From Bacillota bacterium (GTDB lineage: Bacteria > Bacillota > Clostridia > Christensenellales > CAG-138): a stretch of 41,087 bases of DNA. Positions 33,658 through 41,087 of the stretch are shown here, piece by piece; positions within the stretch are counted from its first letter, which is position 1, and every line of letters starts with the position of its first letter. A program made the translations under genes and the position numbers. The notes under the pieces were generated by a model. The model saw only the letters and a list, made by a program, of their open reading frames with translations, did not search any database and was not told the DNA's origin. The stretch lies in NCBI GenBank assembly GCA_016286445.1, contig JAEESS010000016.1, forward strand, positions 1 through 41,087, given 5' to 3'.

Positions 33658-34247
33658 AGCTTTTACTTGCAACCAACAACGCGCATAAGGCGCAGGAGAT
33701 CCGCGCCATTCTTGCCGACCGTTTTTCGGAGATCGTGACCATGCGCGAAGCCGGGATCGACTTTGAAGTCGAAGAGGACGGCGCGACTTTCCGTGAGAAC
33801 GCGCTGAAAAAAGCCGTTGAAACACTTGCGTACGTCGGGGATCGCTTCGATGCGGTGCTTGCCGACGACAGCGGGCTTTGCGTCGACGCACTCGACGGCG
33901 CGCCGGGCGTATACTCCGCGCGGTTCTCCGGTGAAGGACACAACGACGCCGCCAACAACGCAAAGCTGATCCGGCTTTTGCAGAACGTGCCCGATGAACT
34001 TCGCTCCGCGCGGTTCTGCTGCTGCATTGCGCTTGCGCGGCGCGGGCTTGACCCGATCGTCGTGCAGGGCGAAGTGGAAGGCACGATCCTGCACGAAGCA
34101 CGCGGCGAAAACGGCTTCGGCTACGATCCGTATTTCTTTTATGCGCCGTTCGGAAAGAGCTTTGCCGAACTTTCAAGCGAAGAAAAGAACGCCGTCAGCC
34201 ACAGAAAACGCGCGCTGACGCTGCTTTCCGAGGCGCTCCATGTCTAA
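33654..34247 (+). CDS. rdgB: RdgB/HAM1-family XTP/dITP pyrophosphatase
   Basis: This 197-residue enzyme hydrolyses non-canonical purine triphosphates (dITP, XTP) to monophosphates and so keeps them out of DNA. The N-terminal LLATNNAHKAQEI, the ADDSGLCVDALDGAPGVYSAR block and the C-terminal FGYDPYF and SHRKRAL motifs are intact. It overlaps rqcH by four bases and the phosphoesterase by eight. The larger open frame upstream is shadow sequence inside rqcH. Confidence 0.96.
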   Translation: MKLLLATNNAHKAQEIRAILADRFSEIVTMREAGIDFEVEEDGATFRENALKKAVETLAYVGDRFDAVLADDSGLCVDALDGAPGVYSARFSGEGHNDAANNAKLIRLLQNVPDELRSARFCCCIALARRGLDPIVVQGEVEGTILHEARGENGFGYDPYFFYAPFGKSFAELSSEEKNAVSHRKRALTLLSEALHV

Positions 34248-34716
34248 GATCGCCGTCGTCTCCGATTCCCACGGCAGCATCGAAAACCTTGCGTACTTTA
34301 CGGACCGTCTGAAGGGCGTTGACGCGCTGTGGCATCTCGGCGATCACGCCGAGGACGCCGTGCCGTTGTCCGCATGGCTGAACTGCGGCTGCGTTGCCGT
34401 GCGCGGCAACTGCGACCCGTTTTCCGACGCGCCATTAAGTTACACGGTCGAATGGCATCATAAGCGCATCCTGCTTCTGCACGGGCATACCGTCTTCGGC
34501 AGACTGCCGCTTCTGTACGCTGCGAAGGAGGCGCGCGCCGACGCGGTGCTGTTCGGACATTCGCACGTTCCTTCGATCGAGACTGTCGAAGGTGTTCTGA
34601 TGCTGAACCCCGGCTCCCTCTCCCGTCCCCGGACCGCAAAGGGTCCGAGCGTTGCGTTGCTGACGCTGACAGACGAGGCGCTTTCCGCCGAAATCCTGTT
34701 TTGCGATCCGCGTTAG
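34240..34716 (+). CDS. YfcE/MJ0936-type metallophosphoesterase
   Basis: This 158-residue cytoplasmic phosphodiesterase has a full metal site: DSHG at 9-12, GDH near 38, RGNCD near 59, HGH near 83 and GHSH near 107. Family members act on artificial phosphodiesters in vitro; the natural substrate is unknown. It follows rdgB with an eight-base overlap, a pairing common in Firmicutes. It ends the rqcH operon. The intact site contrasts with the degraded one in the dockerin protein at 25184-27067. Confidence 0.9.
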   Translation: MSKIAVVSDSHGSIENLAYFTDRLKGVDALWHLGDHAEDAVPLSAWLNCGCVAVRGNCDPFSDAPLSYTVEWHHKRILLLHGHTVFGRLPLLYAAKEARADAVLFGHSHVPSIETVEGVLMLNPGSLSRPRTAKGPSVALLTLTDEALSAEILFCDPR

Positions 34717-34750
34717 TTCTGTTTTATTCACAATTTTTCAACAGTTTTAT

Positions 34751-34773
34751 GCATTGACAAGCAAGGTCAATGC
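34751..34773. repeat. Inverted repeat overlapping the dacA promoter, candidate operator
   Basis: GCATTGAC (34751-34758) and GTCAATGC (34766-34773) form a perfect 8-bp dyad with a 7-base centre. It covers the -35. A further GTCAATG occurs at 34789-34795, 23 bases from the second arm. No T tract follows, so it is not a terminator. Confidence 0.5.
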
Positions 34774-34782
34774 CTTTAAACT
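34754..34782 (+). promoter_or_regulatory. SigA-type promoter of the tandem carboxypeptidase genes
   Basis: TTGACA (34754-34759), 17 bases, TAAACT (34777-34782), about 40 bases before the ATG at 34822. The -35 lies within the dyad at 34751-34773. Confidence 0.65.
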
Positions 34783-34821
34783 GTTACTGTCAATGAATTG
34801 ATCCGAAAGGTTTTTATAAAC

Positions 34822-36420
34822 ATGAAGAGATTTTTCTCACTCGTTCTTTCTGCGCTTTTGGTTTTTGCCGCAGTTCCCTTTGCCGTGCTGCACGGTGCTT
34901 CCGCCGATTCGTTCGATACTTCGACGATCTATGAACCTTACTATATTCTGGTCAACGCCGAAACGCCGACGGTCTCCTATCGCGGTATTGAAAAGGAAGC
35001 GGACAAGCAGGTCTACCCCGCCAGCACGACGAAGATTCTGACCTGCATCGTTGCGCTCGAAAACGGCAATCTCGACGACATGGTCACCGTCTCCGCAAAC
35101 GCGGTCAATTTCGGTCGCGGCAATTCCCTGATGGGACTGCAGGAGGGCGATCAGTATTCGCTCCGGGATCTTCTCTACGGCATGATGCTTCCGTCCGGCA
35201 ACGACGCCGCGATCGCCATCGCAGAACATATCGCCGGCAGCACCGAGGCGTACGCCGAGATGATGAACGCCAAGGCGAGCGAGATCGGTATGACGCATTC
35301 GCACTTTATCACGGTCCACGGCAAGCAGAACGACAACCATTATACAACCGTTCGCGATATGGCGCTTCTGACCGCGTACGCGCTGAACACGAGCTCGAAA
35401 AGCAAGGAGTTCCGCAAGATCGTCAAGACCGGCGACTATACGACGACGTCCGGTCCGCGTGAGATCCGGCTGACCAACTCAAACCGCATGATCGCCGACA
35501 TGCTGCCGACCGAAACGCTTCAGAAACCGATCTCCTGTCTGTATGCGGATGCGATCGGCATCAAGACCGGCGACACGACAAAGGCGGGCAAATGTCTGAT
35601 CGCCGCGGCGGAGCGCGACGGCGTGACGCTGATCGCGGTGCTGTTCGGCGGAACGATCGGCGATCCCGAATACAACGACGGCTGGAACGACGCGCAGAAG
35701 GATAAATACAACGTCAAGCGGTTCAACGACGCCGCGGCGCTGTTCGATTACGCGTTTGCAGATATGGTGCACTCTGTTACCTTCGGCGAGCTTGTCGAAA
35801 GCGGTCTCAAGAGCACATTTGACGTCACCATTTCCAATGCATCCAAAGATGATTCGCAGGGCGGCGTATTAAAAGCATACGCGGACATTTCCAAAGACGC
35901 CGTGATCTCGGTCATGCAGCCGGATCCGAAATCCAAGGTAACCGATCTGAAAATCGAAGCAAATCCGCTGATCACCGTTTCCTATGCCCCGATCGGCGAA
36001 GGCTCCGTCATCGGCAGCGTTTCCTATGTATATAATGGCAAAACGCTTATCAGCGGCAATCTGATCGCCGAACGCAGCGTCAAGGAAGGCACCGCGCAGA
36101 CCGATATCACCACGGTCGAGAACAGTCCGTCGGACAATTCTTCCATGCCGATCACCGGCGAACTGATCGGCGACGCGAATGTTCCGACCCTCAATCCGGA
36201 CGACGTTCGTCCGATCGGCGAATCCGACGGCGGATGCGGTCTGCCCTCTGAAATGAAATGGCTGCCGATCGTGCTGATCGTGGTGTTCGTCCTTCTGTTG
36301 ATCATCGTGATCCTCTTCCTCCTCTACCTTCGCGCCGAAGCGAAGCGCAGACGCGCCGCCGCGCGAAAGAGAGCGCGTCAGCGTGCGCGACAGTCCGGCG
36401 AATACGCCGACCGCAGATAA
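34822..36420 (+). CDS. dacA: D-alanyl-D-alanine carboxypeptidase with C-terminal membrane anchor
   Basis: This 532-residue S11 penicillin-binding protein removes the terminal D-Ala of peptidoglycan stem peptides. It has a signal peptide (about 1-28). All motifs are present: PASTTK with Ser68 and Lys71, SGN at 125-127 and KTG at 248-250. After the catalytic and a beta-rich domain, one membrane helix near the end (LPIVLIVVFVLLLIIV) is followed by an arginine-rich cytoplasmic tail, unlike the amphipathic helix of classical DacA. The start at 34822 begins the signal peptide; AAAGG lies upstream. Ten bases separate it from the second carboxypeptidase gene, so they form a pair. Confidence 0.93.
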   Translation: MKRFFSLVLSALLVFAAVPFAVLHGASADSFDTSTIYEPYYILVNAETPTVSYRGIEKEADKQVYPASTTKILTCIVALENGNLDDMVTVSANAVNFGRGNSLMGLQEGDQYSLRDLLYGMMLPSGNDAAIAIAEHIAGSTEAYAEMMNAKASEIGMTHSHFITVHGKQNDNHYTTVRDMALLTAYALNTSSKSKEFRKIVKTGDYTTTSGPREIRLTNSNRMIADMLPTETLQKPISCLYADAIGIKTGDTTKAGKCLIAAAERDGVTLIAVLFGGTIGDPEYNDGWNDAQKDKYNVKRFNDAAALFDYAFADMVHSVTFGELVESGLKSTFDVTISNASKDDSQGGVLKAYADISKDAVISVMQPDPKSKVTDLKIEANPLITVSYAPIGEGSVIGSVSYVYNGKTLISGNLIAERSVKEGTAQTDITTVENSPSDNSSMPITGELIGDANVPTLNPDDVRPIGESDGGCGLPSEMKWLPIVLIVVFVLLLIIVILFLLYLRAEAKRRRAAARKRARQRARQSGEYADRR

Positions 36421-36430
36421 GGAGCCGTAC

Positions 36431-37840
36431 ATGAAACGCATTGTCCTCTGCCTGCTTCTCTGTATTCTTCTGTTCCCGTTCAAAGGGACCGCCGAAGAAC
36501 CCGAATCGACAGGATTCGACCTTGAAGCACTTGCAGAGGACACGGTATTTTTGGTCAATCTTTCCGATCCGCACCACGCGATCCTCGGGCTGGAACGCAA
36601 CGCCGACGAGAAGCGCTATCCCGCAAGCACGACAAAGATCATGACCTGCATCATTGCGCTCGAACAATCCGCGTTTGACGAGCCTGTCAAAATCAGCAAG
36701 CGCGCATGCAATCTTTCGGAACGCAATTCCAAAATGGGCGTAAAGCCCGGCGAAACGTACACAATGCTCGACCTCTTATACGGGCTTATGCTGCCCTCCG
36801 GCAACGACGCCGCGATCGCGATCGCCGAGCATGTCGGCGGAAGCGTGGACGGCTTTGCAAAGCTCATGAACGCCAAGGCGAAGTCGCTCGGCATGACCGG
36901 CACGCATTTTATGAACCCGCACGGTCTGCACCATTCCGAACACTACACCACTGCGCGCGATCTTGCGATTCTGACCGCCTACGCCTTCGAGAACGATACC
37001 TTCCGTACGATCGTCGCAACGACAGAACATGAAGCGATCTCAACCGACGGACGCAAGCTGATCCTAAGGAACGCCAACCGTTTGCTGCGCGATATCACCG
37101 CCAATACCTATACGCCCTATTCCTGCCTGTACGAATACGCGATCGGCGTGAAGACCGGCGACACGCATCTTGCGGGCAAGTGTCTCGTTGCCGCCGCGCA
37201 GAAGGGCGATACCGTGTATCTGCTCGTTCTGCTGCACGGCAAAAATGCGCCGGACGCAGCCACGGGTCGAGAGCGGGACGCATACCTTGCGCAGCGGTTC
37301 TATGACGCCGCCGCGCTGTTCGAGTACGCGTTTCAAAACGATACCGTTACGCTCGACACAAACGGGCTGATCCGACGCTGTCTGCCGGAAACCTATGCCG
37401 TCGCGCCCGATCCTTCCAGGACGTTTGCGACCGAGATCCTGTACCGTATCGATTGGAACGACGCCGATCGGCTGACGCTGCCGCGCTGGCAGGCGGACCT
37501 GTTTGCTCGCGATCCGTTTCCCGAGGAATACCTGTCCTATTCGATCGATACCTATTTTGCGCCGGTCGGCACAAAGGCAGGGACGGTATCCATTCTGTTC
37601 AACGGAAAGACCGCCTTCAAGGGCGATCTGATCGCGGAGGACTACACCTATCCCCCGACGCCGGAACCGACCGAAGAACCGCTCTATATCATCACGGACG
37701 AAACGCCGGAAGCGACGTCCGAACCCTATGAGATCCTTCCGGAACCGACGCCGGAATGGTTCCCGATCGATCCGGAGCCGCCGAAGCAATCGTTCTTCTC
37801 CCGGTTGTTCGGGCTGTTCCGCTGCAGTCCGGACGCTTAG
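36431..37840 (+). CDS. D-alanyl-D-alanine carboxypeptidase, second paralogue
   Basis: This 469-residue S11 enzyme has a signal peptide (about 1-21) and intact motifs: PASTTK (Ser66, Lys69), SGN (123-125) and KTG (241-243). A beta-rich domain and a Pro/Glu/Thr-rich linker follow, and the C-terminus is short and amphipathic (FFSRLFGLFR), suggesting membrane attachment like classical DacA. AAGGAG lies six bases before the ATG at 36431, the start chosen over an earlier one within dacA. The stop overlaps that of the convergent NlpC/P60 gene. Confidence 0.92.
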   Translation: MKRIVLCLLLCILLFPFKGTAEEPESTGFDLEALAEDTVFLVNLSDPHHAILGLERNADEKRYPASTTKIMTCIIALEQSAFDEPVKISKRACNLSERNSKMGVKPGETYTMLDLLYGLMLPSGNDAAIAIAEHVGGSVDGFAKLMNAKAKSLGMTGTHFMNPHGLHHSEHYTTARDLAILTAYAFENDTFRTIVATTEHEAISTDGRKLILRNANRLLRDITANTYTPYSCLYEYAIGVKTGDTHLAGKCLVAAAQKGDTVYLLVLLHGKNAPDAATGRERDAYLAQRFYDAAALFEYAFQNDTVTLDTNGLIRRCLPETYAVAPDPSRTFATEILYRIDWNDADRLTLPRWQADLFARDPFPEEYLSYSIDTYFAPVGTKAGTVSILFNGKTAFKGDLIAEDYTYPPTPEPTEEPLYIITDETPEATSEPYEILPEPTPEWFPIDPEPPKQSFFSRLFGLFRCSPDA

Positions 37841-38541
37841 TCGTAAAACGGCAGCCCAAGCGCAAAAAACGTCCGTTTCCCTGCGATGCCGTCGGGCTTG
37901 AGCCCGCAGGACCTTTGGAACCTCTTGACGGCGCGTTCCGTTTTTTTACCGAAGATCCCGTCGATCTGTCCCGGGTCAAAGCCCCGTTCCTTCAAAGCGG
38001 TCTGCAGTTCTCTGACGTCGTCGCCGCGCATATAGGGCGTTTCCAGCTTGAGCTCGCGCGAAGCGTAAAACGGCGGTCGTCCGTACCGGTCCCATCCGGA
38101 AACGCGGCTTTCCACAACGCCGACGTCCCGTCCCTTCGCTTCGATCACGCGATCGCCGTCGATCGCATACCCGACGTGCACCGCGCGTCCCCCGCTCATC
38201 CGAAACACCATATCCCCTTCGCGCAGTTCGCTGCGCCGGATCGTTTTGCAGAGCTTTCTGAGCCCGTCGGCGTTCAGGTCGTGATCGATCATATCATGCT
38301 TGAGAAAGTAGTATACGCCGAGTCCCGAGCAATCGAACGCCCGCAGCAAGTCGCCGTAGCCCTCGCGGACCTCCTTCTTCCAGTGCGCGATCGCGCGGTC
38401 GGCGTTCCGCTTCGTCTTTTCCTTTCTGCGGATCCACGCCTCCGTGATCGTCGGCTTCTTCTGTCCCTGCGCGCCCCACACATAGATGCTGTGATTGCGC
38501 ACCTGCTCCTTGAGATATTCCGTAAAATCCGATGCTTTCAT
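37837..38541 (-). CDS. NlpC/P60-like hydrolase with peptidoglycan-binding domain, no signal peptide
   Basis: In this 234-residue protein residues about 1-160 match an NlpC/P60 cysteine peptidase: FDCSGLG with Cys71, GRAVHVGYA with His122 and a downstream VIEAKG. Residues about 170-230 form a PG_binding_1 domain (DVRELQTALKERGFDPGQIDGIFG). There is no export signal, a layout seen in phage endolysins and in enzymes released by lysis or holins; no other phage gene is nearby. It would cleave gamma-D-Glu-type stem-peptide bonds if active. The ATG is eight bases after GGAGG, and that GGAGG is inside a terminator hairpin. Confidence 0.8.
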   Translation of the reverse strand: MKASDFTEYLKEQVRNHSIYVWGAQGQKKPTITEAWIRRKEKTKRNADRAIAHWKKEVREGYGDLLRAFDCSGLGVYYFLKHDMIDHDLNADGLRKLCKTIRRSELREGDMVFRMSGGRAVHVGYAIDGDRVIEAKGRDVGVVESRVSGWDRYGRPPFYASRELKLETPYMRGDDVRELQTALKERGFDPGQIDGIFGKKTERAVKRFQRSCGLKPDGIAGKRTFFALGLPFYD

Positions 38542-38543
38542 AC

Positions 38544-38578
38544 AAAAAACCTCCTCTTCATACTATGTGAAGAGGAGG
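38544..38578 (-). terminator. Terminator hairpin that also contains the NlpC/P60 ribosome-binding site
   Basis: Perfect 11-bp inverted repeat, CCTCCTCTTCA (38550-38560) and TGAAGAGGAGG (38568-38578), 7-base loop. On the minus strand it is followed by T6 (38549-38544) and then GT-ATG. The stop of the DUF2804 gene is 16 bases upstream. The 3' arm ends in GAGGAGG, the only Shine-Dalgarno for the gene starting at 38541, so folding would both terminate and block translation. Confidence 0.8.
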
Positions 38579-38594
38579 CGAAGCGGTGCAAGCA

Positions 38595-39626
38595 TCACCA
38601 TTTATTGAACACTTTTTCGGCAAACCCGAGGAAATCGCAAAGACGGATCTCTGTGTAGTCGTCGAGCCGTACCGTACCGGTAAACCGCCCGAACACCTGA
38701 TGCTGATCGGAGCAGATCACAAGAACGTCGGTCTTTGATGCGCGATCGAGGATCGGCGTAAACACGAGATCGACGCGTCCCGCATCGTCCGTGAAATGCC
38801 ACGGCGCAAGCAGATCGTCGCTGCCGTCCTGCTTTTTCGGGATACCGAAATCAACGCGTCCGAGCTTATGGGCGATACCGTCAAAGAACAGCATGTTCTC
38901 GCTTGCCGCTTTTGTATTGCCGAAGCCGTACCCGAGATTGAATCCGAGCACATGTCCGTCGACCTCTCCCTGCGCAGCGCTCCAGTACCAGGTGTTTTTG
39001 TACGTCCAGACGCCTCTGCCCCAATCCAAAAGCCCGAAGGTATCCTTCGGATCGAGCTCCGTCCGATCGTCTCCGACCGAGAAGAAGCCCTTTGCGCGCA
39101 TGCCGACGATCTTTTGGTTGTAGTAGAAGTGTCCGCGTTTTTCAAACGGAGTGGCGATCACCATGGAATCGCGTGGTTCGTCAAAGAGCAGGATGTCGCA
39201 GGAAAACGGCTTGCCGTCGCGGAAGCGATCGATCGAGAACCGAAGCCGCCGCCCTTCTTCCGTGTGCTCGAACGCGCCGGACGCCTGTTTGAGCGTCTTG
39301 CGGACGTCGCCTGCCGCGGAGGACGCCGGAAACCCTGTCTTTCCCATCGGCAGCCAGAACATCGGCGAAACGGTCGTTTCCGTGCGCGCTTCAAAGTCGA
39401 GCACGGATGCGGACAGAAGTCCCATATAGCCGTTGTCGTCGATCGTCAGCGCGACGCCGAAGCGGTCGTTGGTGATGAGGTAATAATCCCATTCCTTGAT
39501 TCTCCACTTCGGCGCTTTGATCGTCCTTCTGCCGTACGTTTTCAAAAGCGCCGTTGCAAAGCCGGGCTCATTGAGATCGCCGCGTTCATTGAGAAGCGGA
39601 CCGGGACCGAATCTGTGCTGTTCCAT
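38595..39626 (-). CDS. DUF2804 family protein
   Basis: This 343-residue protein matches the DUF2804 family: LLNERGDLNEPGFA at the start, then KEWDYY, LDWGRGVWTYKNTWYWSA and GFNLGYGFG motifs. It is rich in aromatic residues and beta-strand. It has no signal peptide or membrane segment. Molecular function is unknown; a lipocalin-like or hydroxyneurosporene-type fold is possible. GGAGG lies six bases before the ATG. It follows the 273-residue zinc-ribbon gene by 24 bases and is probably cotranscribed. Confidence 0.85.
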   Translation of the reverse strand: MEQHRFGPGPLLNERGDLNEPGFATALLKTYGRRTIKAPKWRIKEWDYYLITNDRFGVALTIDDNGYMGLLSASVLDFEARTETTVSPMFWLPMGKTGFPASSAAGDVRKTLKQASGAFEHTEEGRRLRFSIDRFRDGKPFSCDILLFDEPRDSMVIATPFEKRGHFYYNQKIVGMRAKGFFSVGDDRTELDPKDTFGLLDWGRGVWTYKNTWYWSAAQGEVDGHVLGFNLGYGFGNTKAASENMLFFDGIAHKLGRVDFGIPKKQDGSDDLLAPWHFTDDAGRVDLVFTPILDRASKTDVLVICSDQHQVFGRFTGTVRLDDYTEIRLCDFLGFAEKVFNKW

Positions 39627-39650
39627 ATGTTTCCTCCGAAACGAATTTGC

Positions 39651-40472
39651 TTACCAATCGCTGCTCCAGTCCGTACCGCCGGAATCCCAGGAATCGTAAG
39701 AGGATGAATCGGACGAGGAATCCGAAGAGCTGCTGATCGACTCCCATGTATCGGAATCCTTGAAGTCGGTTACGCCCCAATCGGAATCGAAATCTTTGCC
39801 GGCGTAATAATCGGTATAGCTGTCGCCGTAGCCCGGATTGCCCGAGTACCAGTTCGATGTTCCGATATCGGAGTAATACCAGCTGTTCCCGTAATGATAC
39901 CAGGTTACGGAAGGATCGCTCGAAAACCGGTAGTACCCGTCGTTTTTATGATTCGAGCAGTTTTTGAAGATCATGACGAATACCATGATCCCGATGATCG
40001 CGAAGACTGCATATTTCAGGATCCCCGAAGCGCTGCTCTTCTTCGGAGCGGTATACGAAGACCGAGTTGTATTCTCCGCCGGCTTCCCATCCGGATAGAT
40101 GCCGCGGTTGTGACATTCCGAAAGCAGTTTTTGGAACAGCTCGTTGACCGCATACGCTTCGTCCGGACCCAGATAGCGGATCGCGCGGGTGCCGTTGTAT
40201 TTATTTTTATAAACGATATAGCGGTCGCCGTCCTGATAGATGCCGAACGCTCTGGGTTCTTTGAAATCCTCGCCGATGAAGAACCGCATTCTGAGAAGCG
40301 GCATGCCGCGTTCGGCGCAGTATTCCTTTAATTCTTCGATCGTCTTCGGATGAAAGATCTGCCGTTTTGTGTCCTCTGTGTAGTTTTCATTGACTGCGCC
40401 GCAATGCGAACAGGTCTTTTCGTCGCTTCTGACGGTACCGTCGCAATACGGACATTTGCTTGTTGATGCCAT
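39651..40472 (-). CDS. Zinc-ribbon membrane protein with Ser/Asp/Trp-rich tail
   Basis: This 273-residue protein begins with a zinc ribbon (CPYC at 7-10, CSHC at 21-24). A conserved block (about 42-122, with MRFFIGEDF, GTRAIRY and GPDEAYAV) is shared with the next gene. One membrane helix (about 151-169) and a low-complexity tail rich in Tyr, Ser, Asp, Gly and Trp (about 178-273) follow. The N-terminal part is probably cytoplasmic and the tail extracellular. GAGGGGA precedes the ATG. No function is recognised. Confidence 0.7.
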   Translation of the reverse strand: MASTSKCPYCDGTVRSDEKTCSHCGAVNENYTEDTKRQIFHPKTIEELKEYCAERGMPLLRMRFFIGEDFKEPRAFGIYQDGDRYIVYKNKYNGTRAIRYLGPDEAYAVNELFQKLLSECHNRGIYPDGKPAENTTRSSYTAPKKSSASGILKYAVFAIIGIMVFVMIFKNCSNHKNDGYYRFSSDPSVTWYHYGNSWYYSDIGTSNWYSGNPGYGDSYTDYYAGKDFDSDWGVTDFKDSDTWESISSSSDSSSDSSSYDSWDSGGTDWSSDW

Positions 40473-40523
40473 AGTATCCCCTCTGTGAAAAATTATCTGA
40501 TCCCAAAACCGGATGGATCTCTC

Positions 40524-40907
40524 TTACTTGAGAACGCCGTTGACCCGGCATTCATACATCAGCTTCAGATAGAGCTCCTCTACCGCGTGCGCTTCATCCG
40601 GTCCGTCGTACCGGATCGCGCGGGTTCCGTCCGATTTGTTTTTATACACGATGAAACGATCGCCTTCTCTGTAGATACCGTACGCTCTCGGCTGCCTGTA
40701 ATTCTCACCGACAAAAAAGCGCATCTCCATCAGCGGTATTCTGCGCTGCGCGCAATAGTCCTTCATTTCATCGATCGTCCTCGGCAAAAGTGCATGCCGA
40801 GGCGCTCTGTCGACGTAGTTTGCATTGGATGCGCCGCAGTGCGGACAATTGAGATCGGCGCTGCTGACGATGCCGCCGCAGTACTGGCATTTGCTGTTTG
40901 ACGCCAT
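40524..40907 (-). CDS. Small zinc-ribbon protein, paralogue of the neighbouring gene
   Basis: This 127-residue protein has the same zinc ribbon (CQYC, CPHC) and the same conserved block as the gene at 39651-40472, about half identical by eye, but ends before the membrane helix. It is soluble and probably cytoplasmic. AAAGGGA lies upstream of the ATG. The two genes are tandem, 51 bases apart, and look like a duplication in which one copy kept or gained the membrane tail. Function is unknown; the ribbon may bind nucleic acid or protein. Confidence 0.7.
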   Translation of the reverse strand: MASNSKCQYCGGIVSSADLNCPHCGASNANYVDRAPRHALLPRTIDEMKDYCAQRRIPLMEMRFFVGENYRQPRAYGIYREGDRFIVYKNKSDGTRAIRYDGPDEAHAVEELYLKLMYECRVNGVLK

Positions 40908-40921
40908 ATGATATCCCTTTT

Positions 40922-40959
40922 CCGATAAAATGATATAAGGAGGGCGTTTCCGCCCTCCT
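40922..40959 (-). terminator. Probable intrinsic terminator of the GGGtGRT gene
   Basis: Perfect 9-bp stem AGGAGGGCG (40938-40946) and CGCCCTCCT (40951-40959), 4-base loop. On the minus strand it is followed by TATATCATTTTATC, a broken U tract. It lies eight bases after the stop codon. Confidence 0.65.
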
Positions 40960-40967
40960 CATGTATC

Positions 40968-41087
40968 TTATTTCAGGCTTTCCGCGATCGCGACCGCAAC
41001 GGCGACCGTCGCGCCGACCATCGGGTTGTTGCCCATGCCGATGAGACCCATCATTTCGACGTGCGCCGGAACGGAGCTCGAACCCGC
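40968..41087 (-). CDS. GGGtGRT-family protein (C-terminal fragment)
   Basis: The last 39 codons of a minus-strand gene entering from the right edge. The peptide (AGSSSVPAHVEMMG, then GNNPMVGATVAVAVA) matches my memory of the C-terminus of the GGGtGRT protein family, a clostridial family of about 330 residues with no firm function. The stop is at 40968-40970. The body of the gene lies outside the window. Confidence 0.7.
   Translation of the reverse strand, partial: AGSSSVPAHVEMMGLIGMGNNPMVGATVAVAVAIAESLK

Noticed and set aside
34751..34773. The dyad upstream of dacA as the terminator of the rqcH operon.
   Set aside because: No T tract follows the stem on either strand and it overlaps a good -35.
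37837..38541. A prophage remnant around the endolysin-like gene.
   Set aside because: No holin, structural, integrase or attachment-site sequence is visible nearby; flanking genes are chromosomal.

Overview
The window looks like a chromosomal segment of a spore-forming member of the Clostridia (Bacillota) with moderately high GC. The lineage call rests on the spoIIAA-spoIIAB-sigF operon, the yqfC-yqfD-phoH-ybeY-cdd-era-yqzL-recO cluster, a perfect CIRCE operator before groES-groEL, pyruvate phosphate dikinase, and the tail of a GGGtGRT-family gene at the right edge. I see no tRNA, rRNA, CRISPR array, prophage module, transposase or recognisable riboswitch, and no gene-free stretch longer than about 300 bases.

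Layout. Positions 1-770 (minus) hold an M50 membrane protease followed by the start of scpA. Positions 824-1948 encode a penicillin-binding-protein-like serine hydrolase whose three catalytic motifs are all damaged. Positions 2000-9256 are one tightly packed minus-strand operon: murB, rapZ, whiA, a methyltransferase, hslO, a TPR protein and an RlmL-like rRNA methyltransferase. Next comes a secreted protein resembling a solute-binding protein, and divergently from it the spoIIA sporulation operon (10382-11821), whose upstream DNA carries a Spo0A-box match and a SigH-like promoter. Positions 11818-15125 (minus) are a PDZ/radical-SAM DUF512 gene, der and plsY. A secreted leucine-rich-repeat protein (15217-17202) and ppdK (17317-19947) each have their own promoter. 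Positions 20044-25069 are the yqfC to recO cluster. Positions 25184-27067 encode a dockerin fused to a CpdB/5'-nucleotidase-like protein that has lost most metal ligands. groES-groEL follow, and then on the plus strand come copA, rpsT and an operon of rqcH, an ITPase and a YfcE-type phosphoesterase. Two intact D,D-carboxypeptidases lie at 34822-37840. The right end (minus) carries a GGGtGRT gene fragment, two zinc-ribbon paralogues, a DUF2804 protein and an NlpC/P60 hydrolase.

Themes. Cell-wall work recurs: MurB, two active DacA-type enzymes, one inactive DacA-like protein and a cytoplasmic NlpC/P60 hydrolase. Ribosome and translation functions also recur: Der, Era, YbeY, the RlmL-like enzyme, S20 and RqcH. 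Sporulation genes are SpoIIA and YqfC/YqfD.

The most unusual signals are non-coding or concern lost residues. Three promoters (M50 protease, murB, copA), and possibly a fourth, place the -10 box exactly six bases before the ATG, which predicts leaderless mRNAs. Terminators are fused to, or directly abut, the next promoter. One terminator stem contains the ribosome-binding site of the NlpC/P60 gene. Two secreted proteins look like enzymes turned non-catalytic. The RqcH homologue has Asn where the conserved Asp97 is expected. None of these could be tested beyond reading the sequence.
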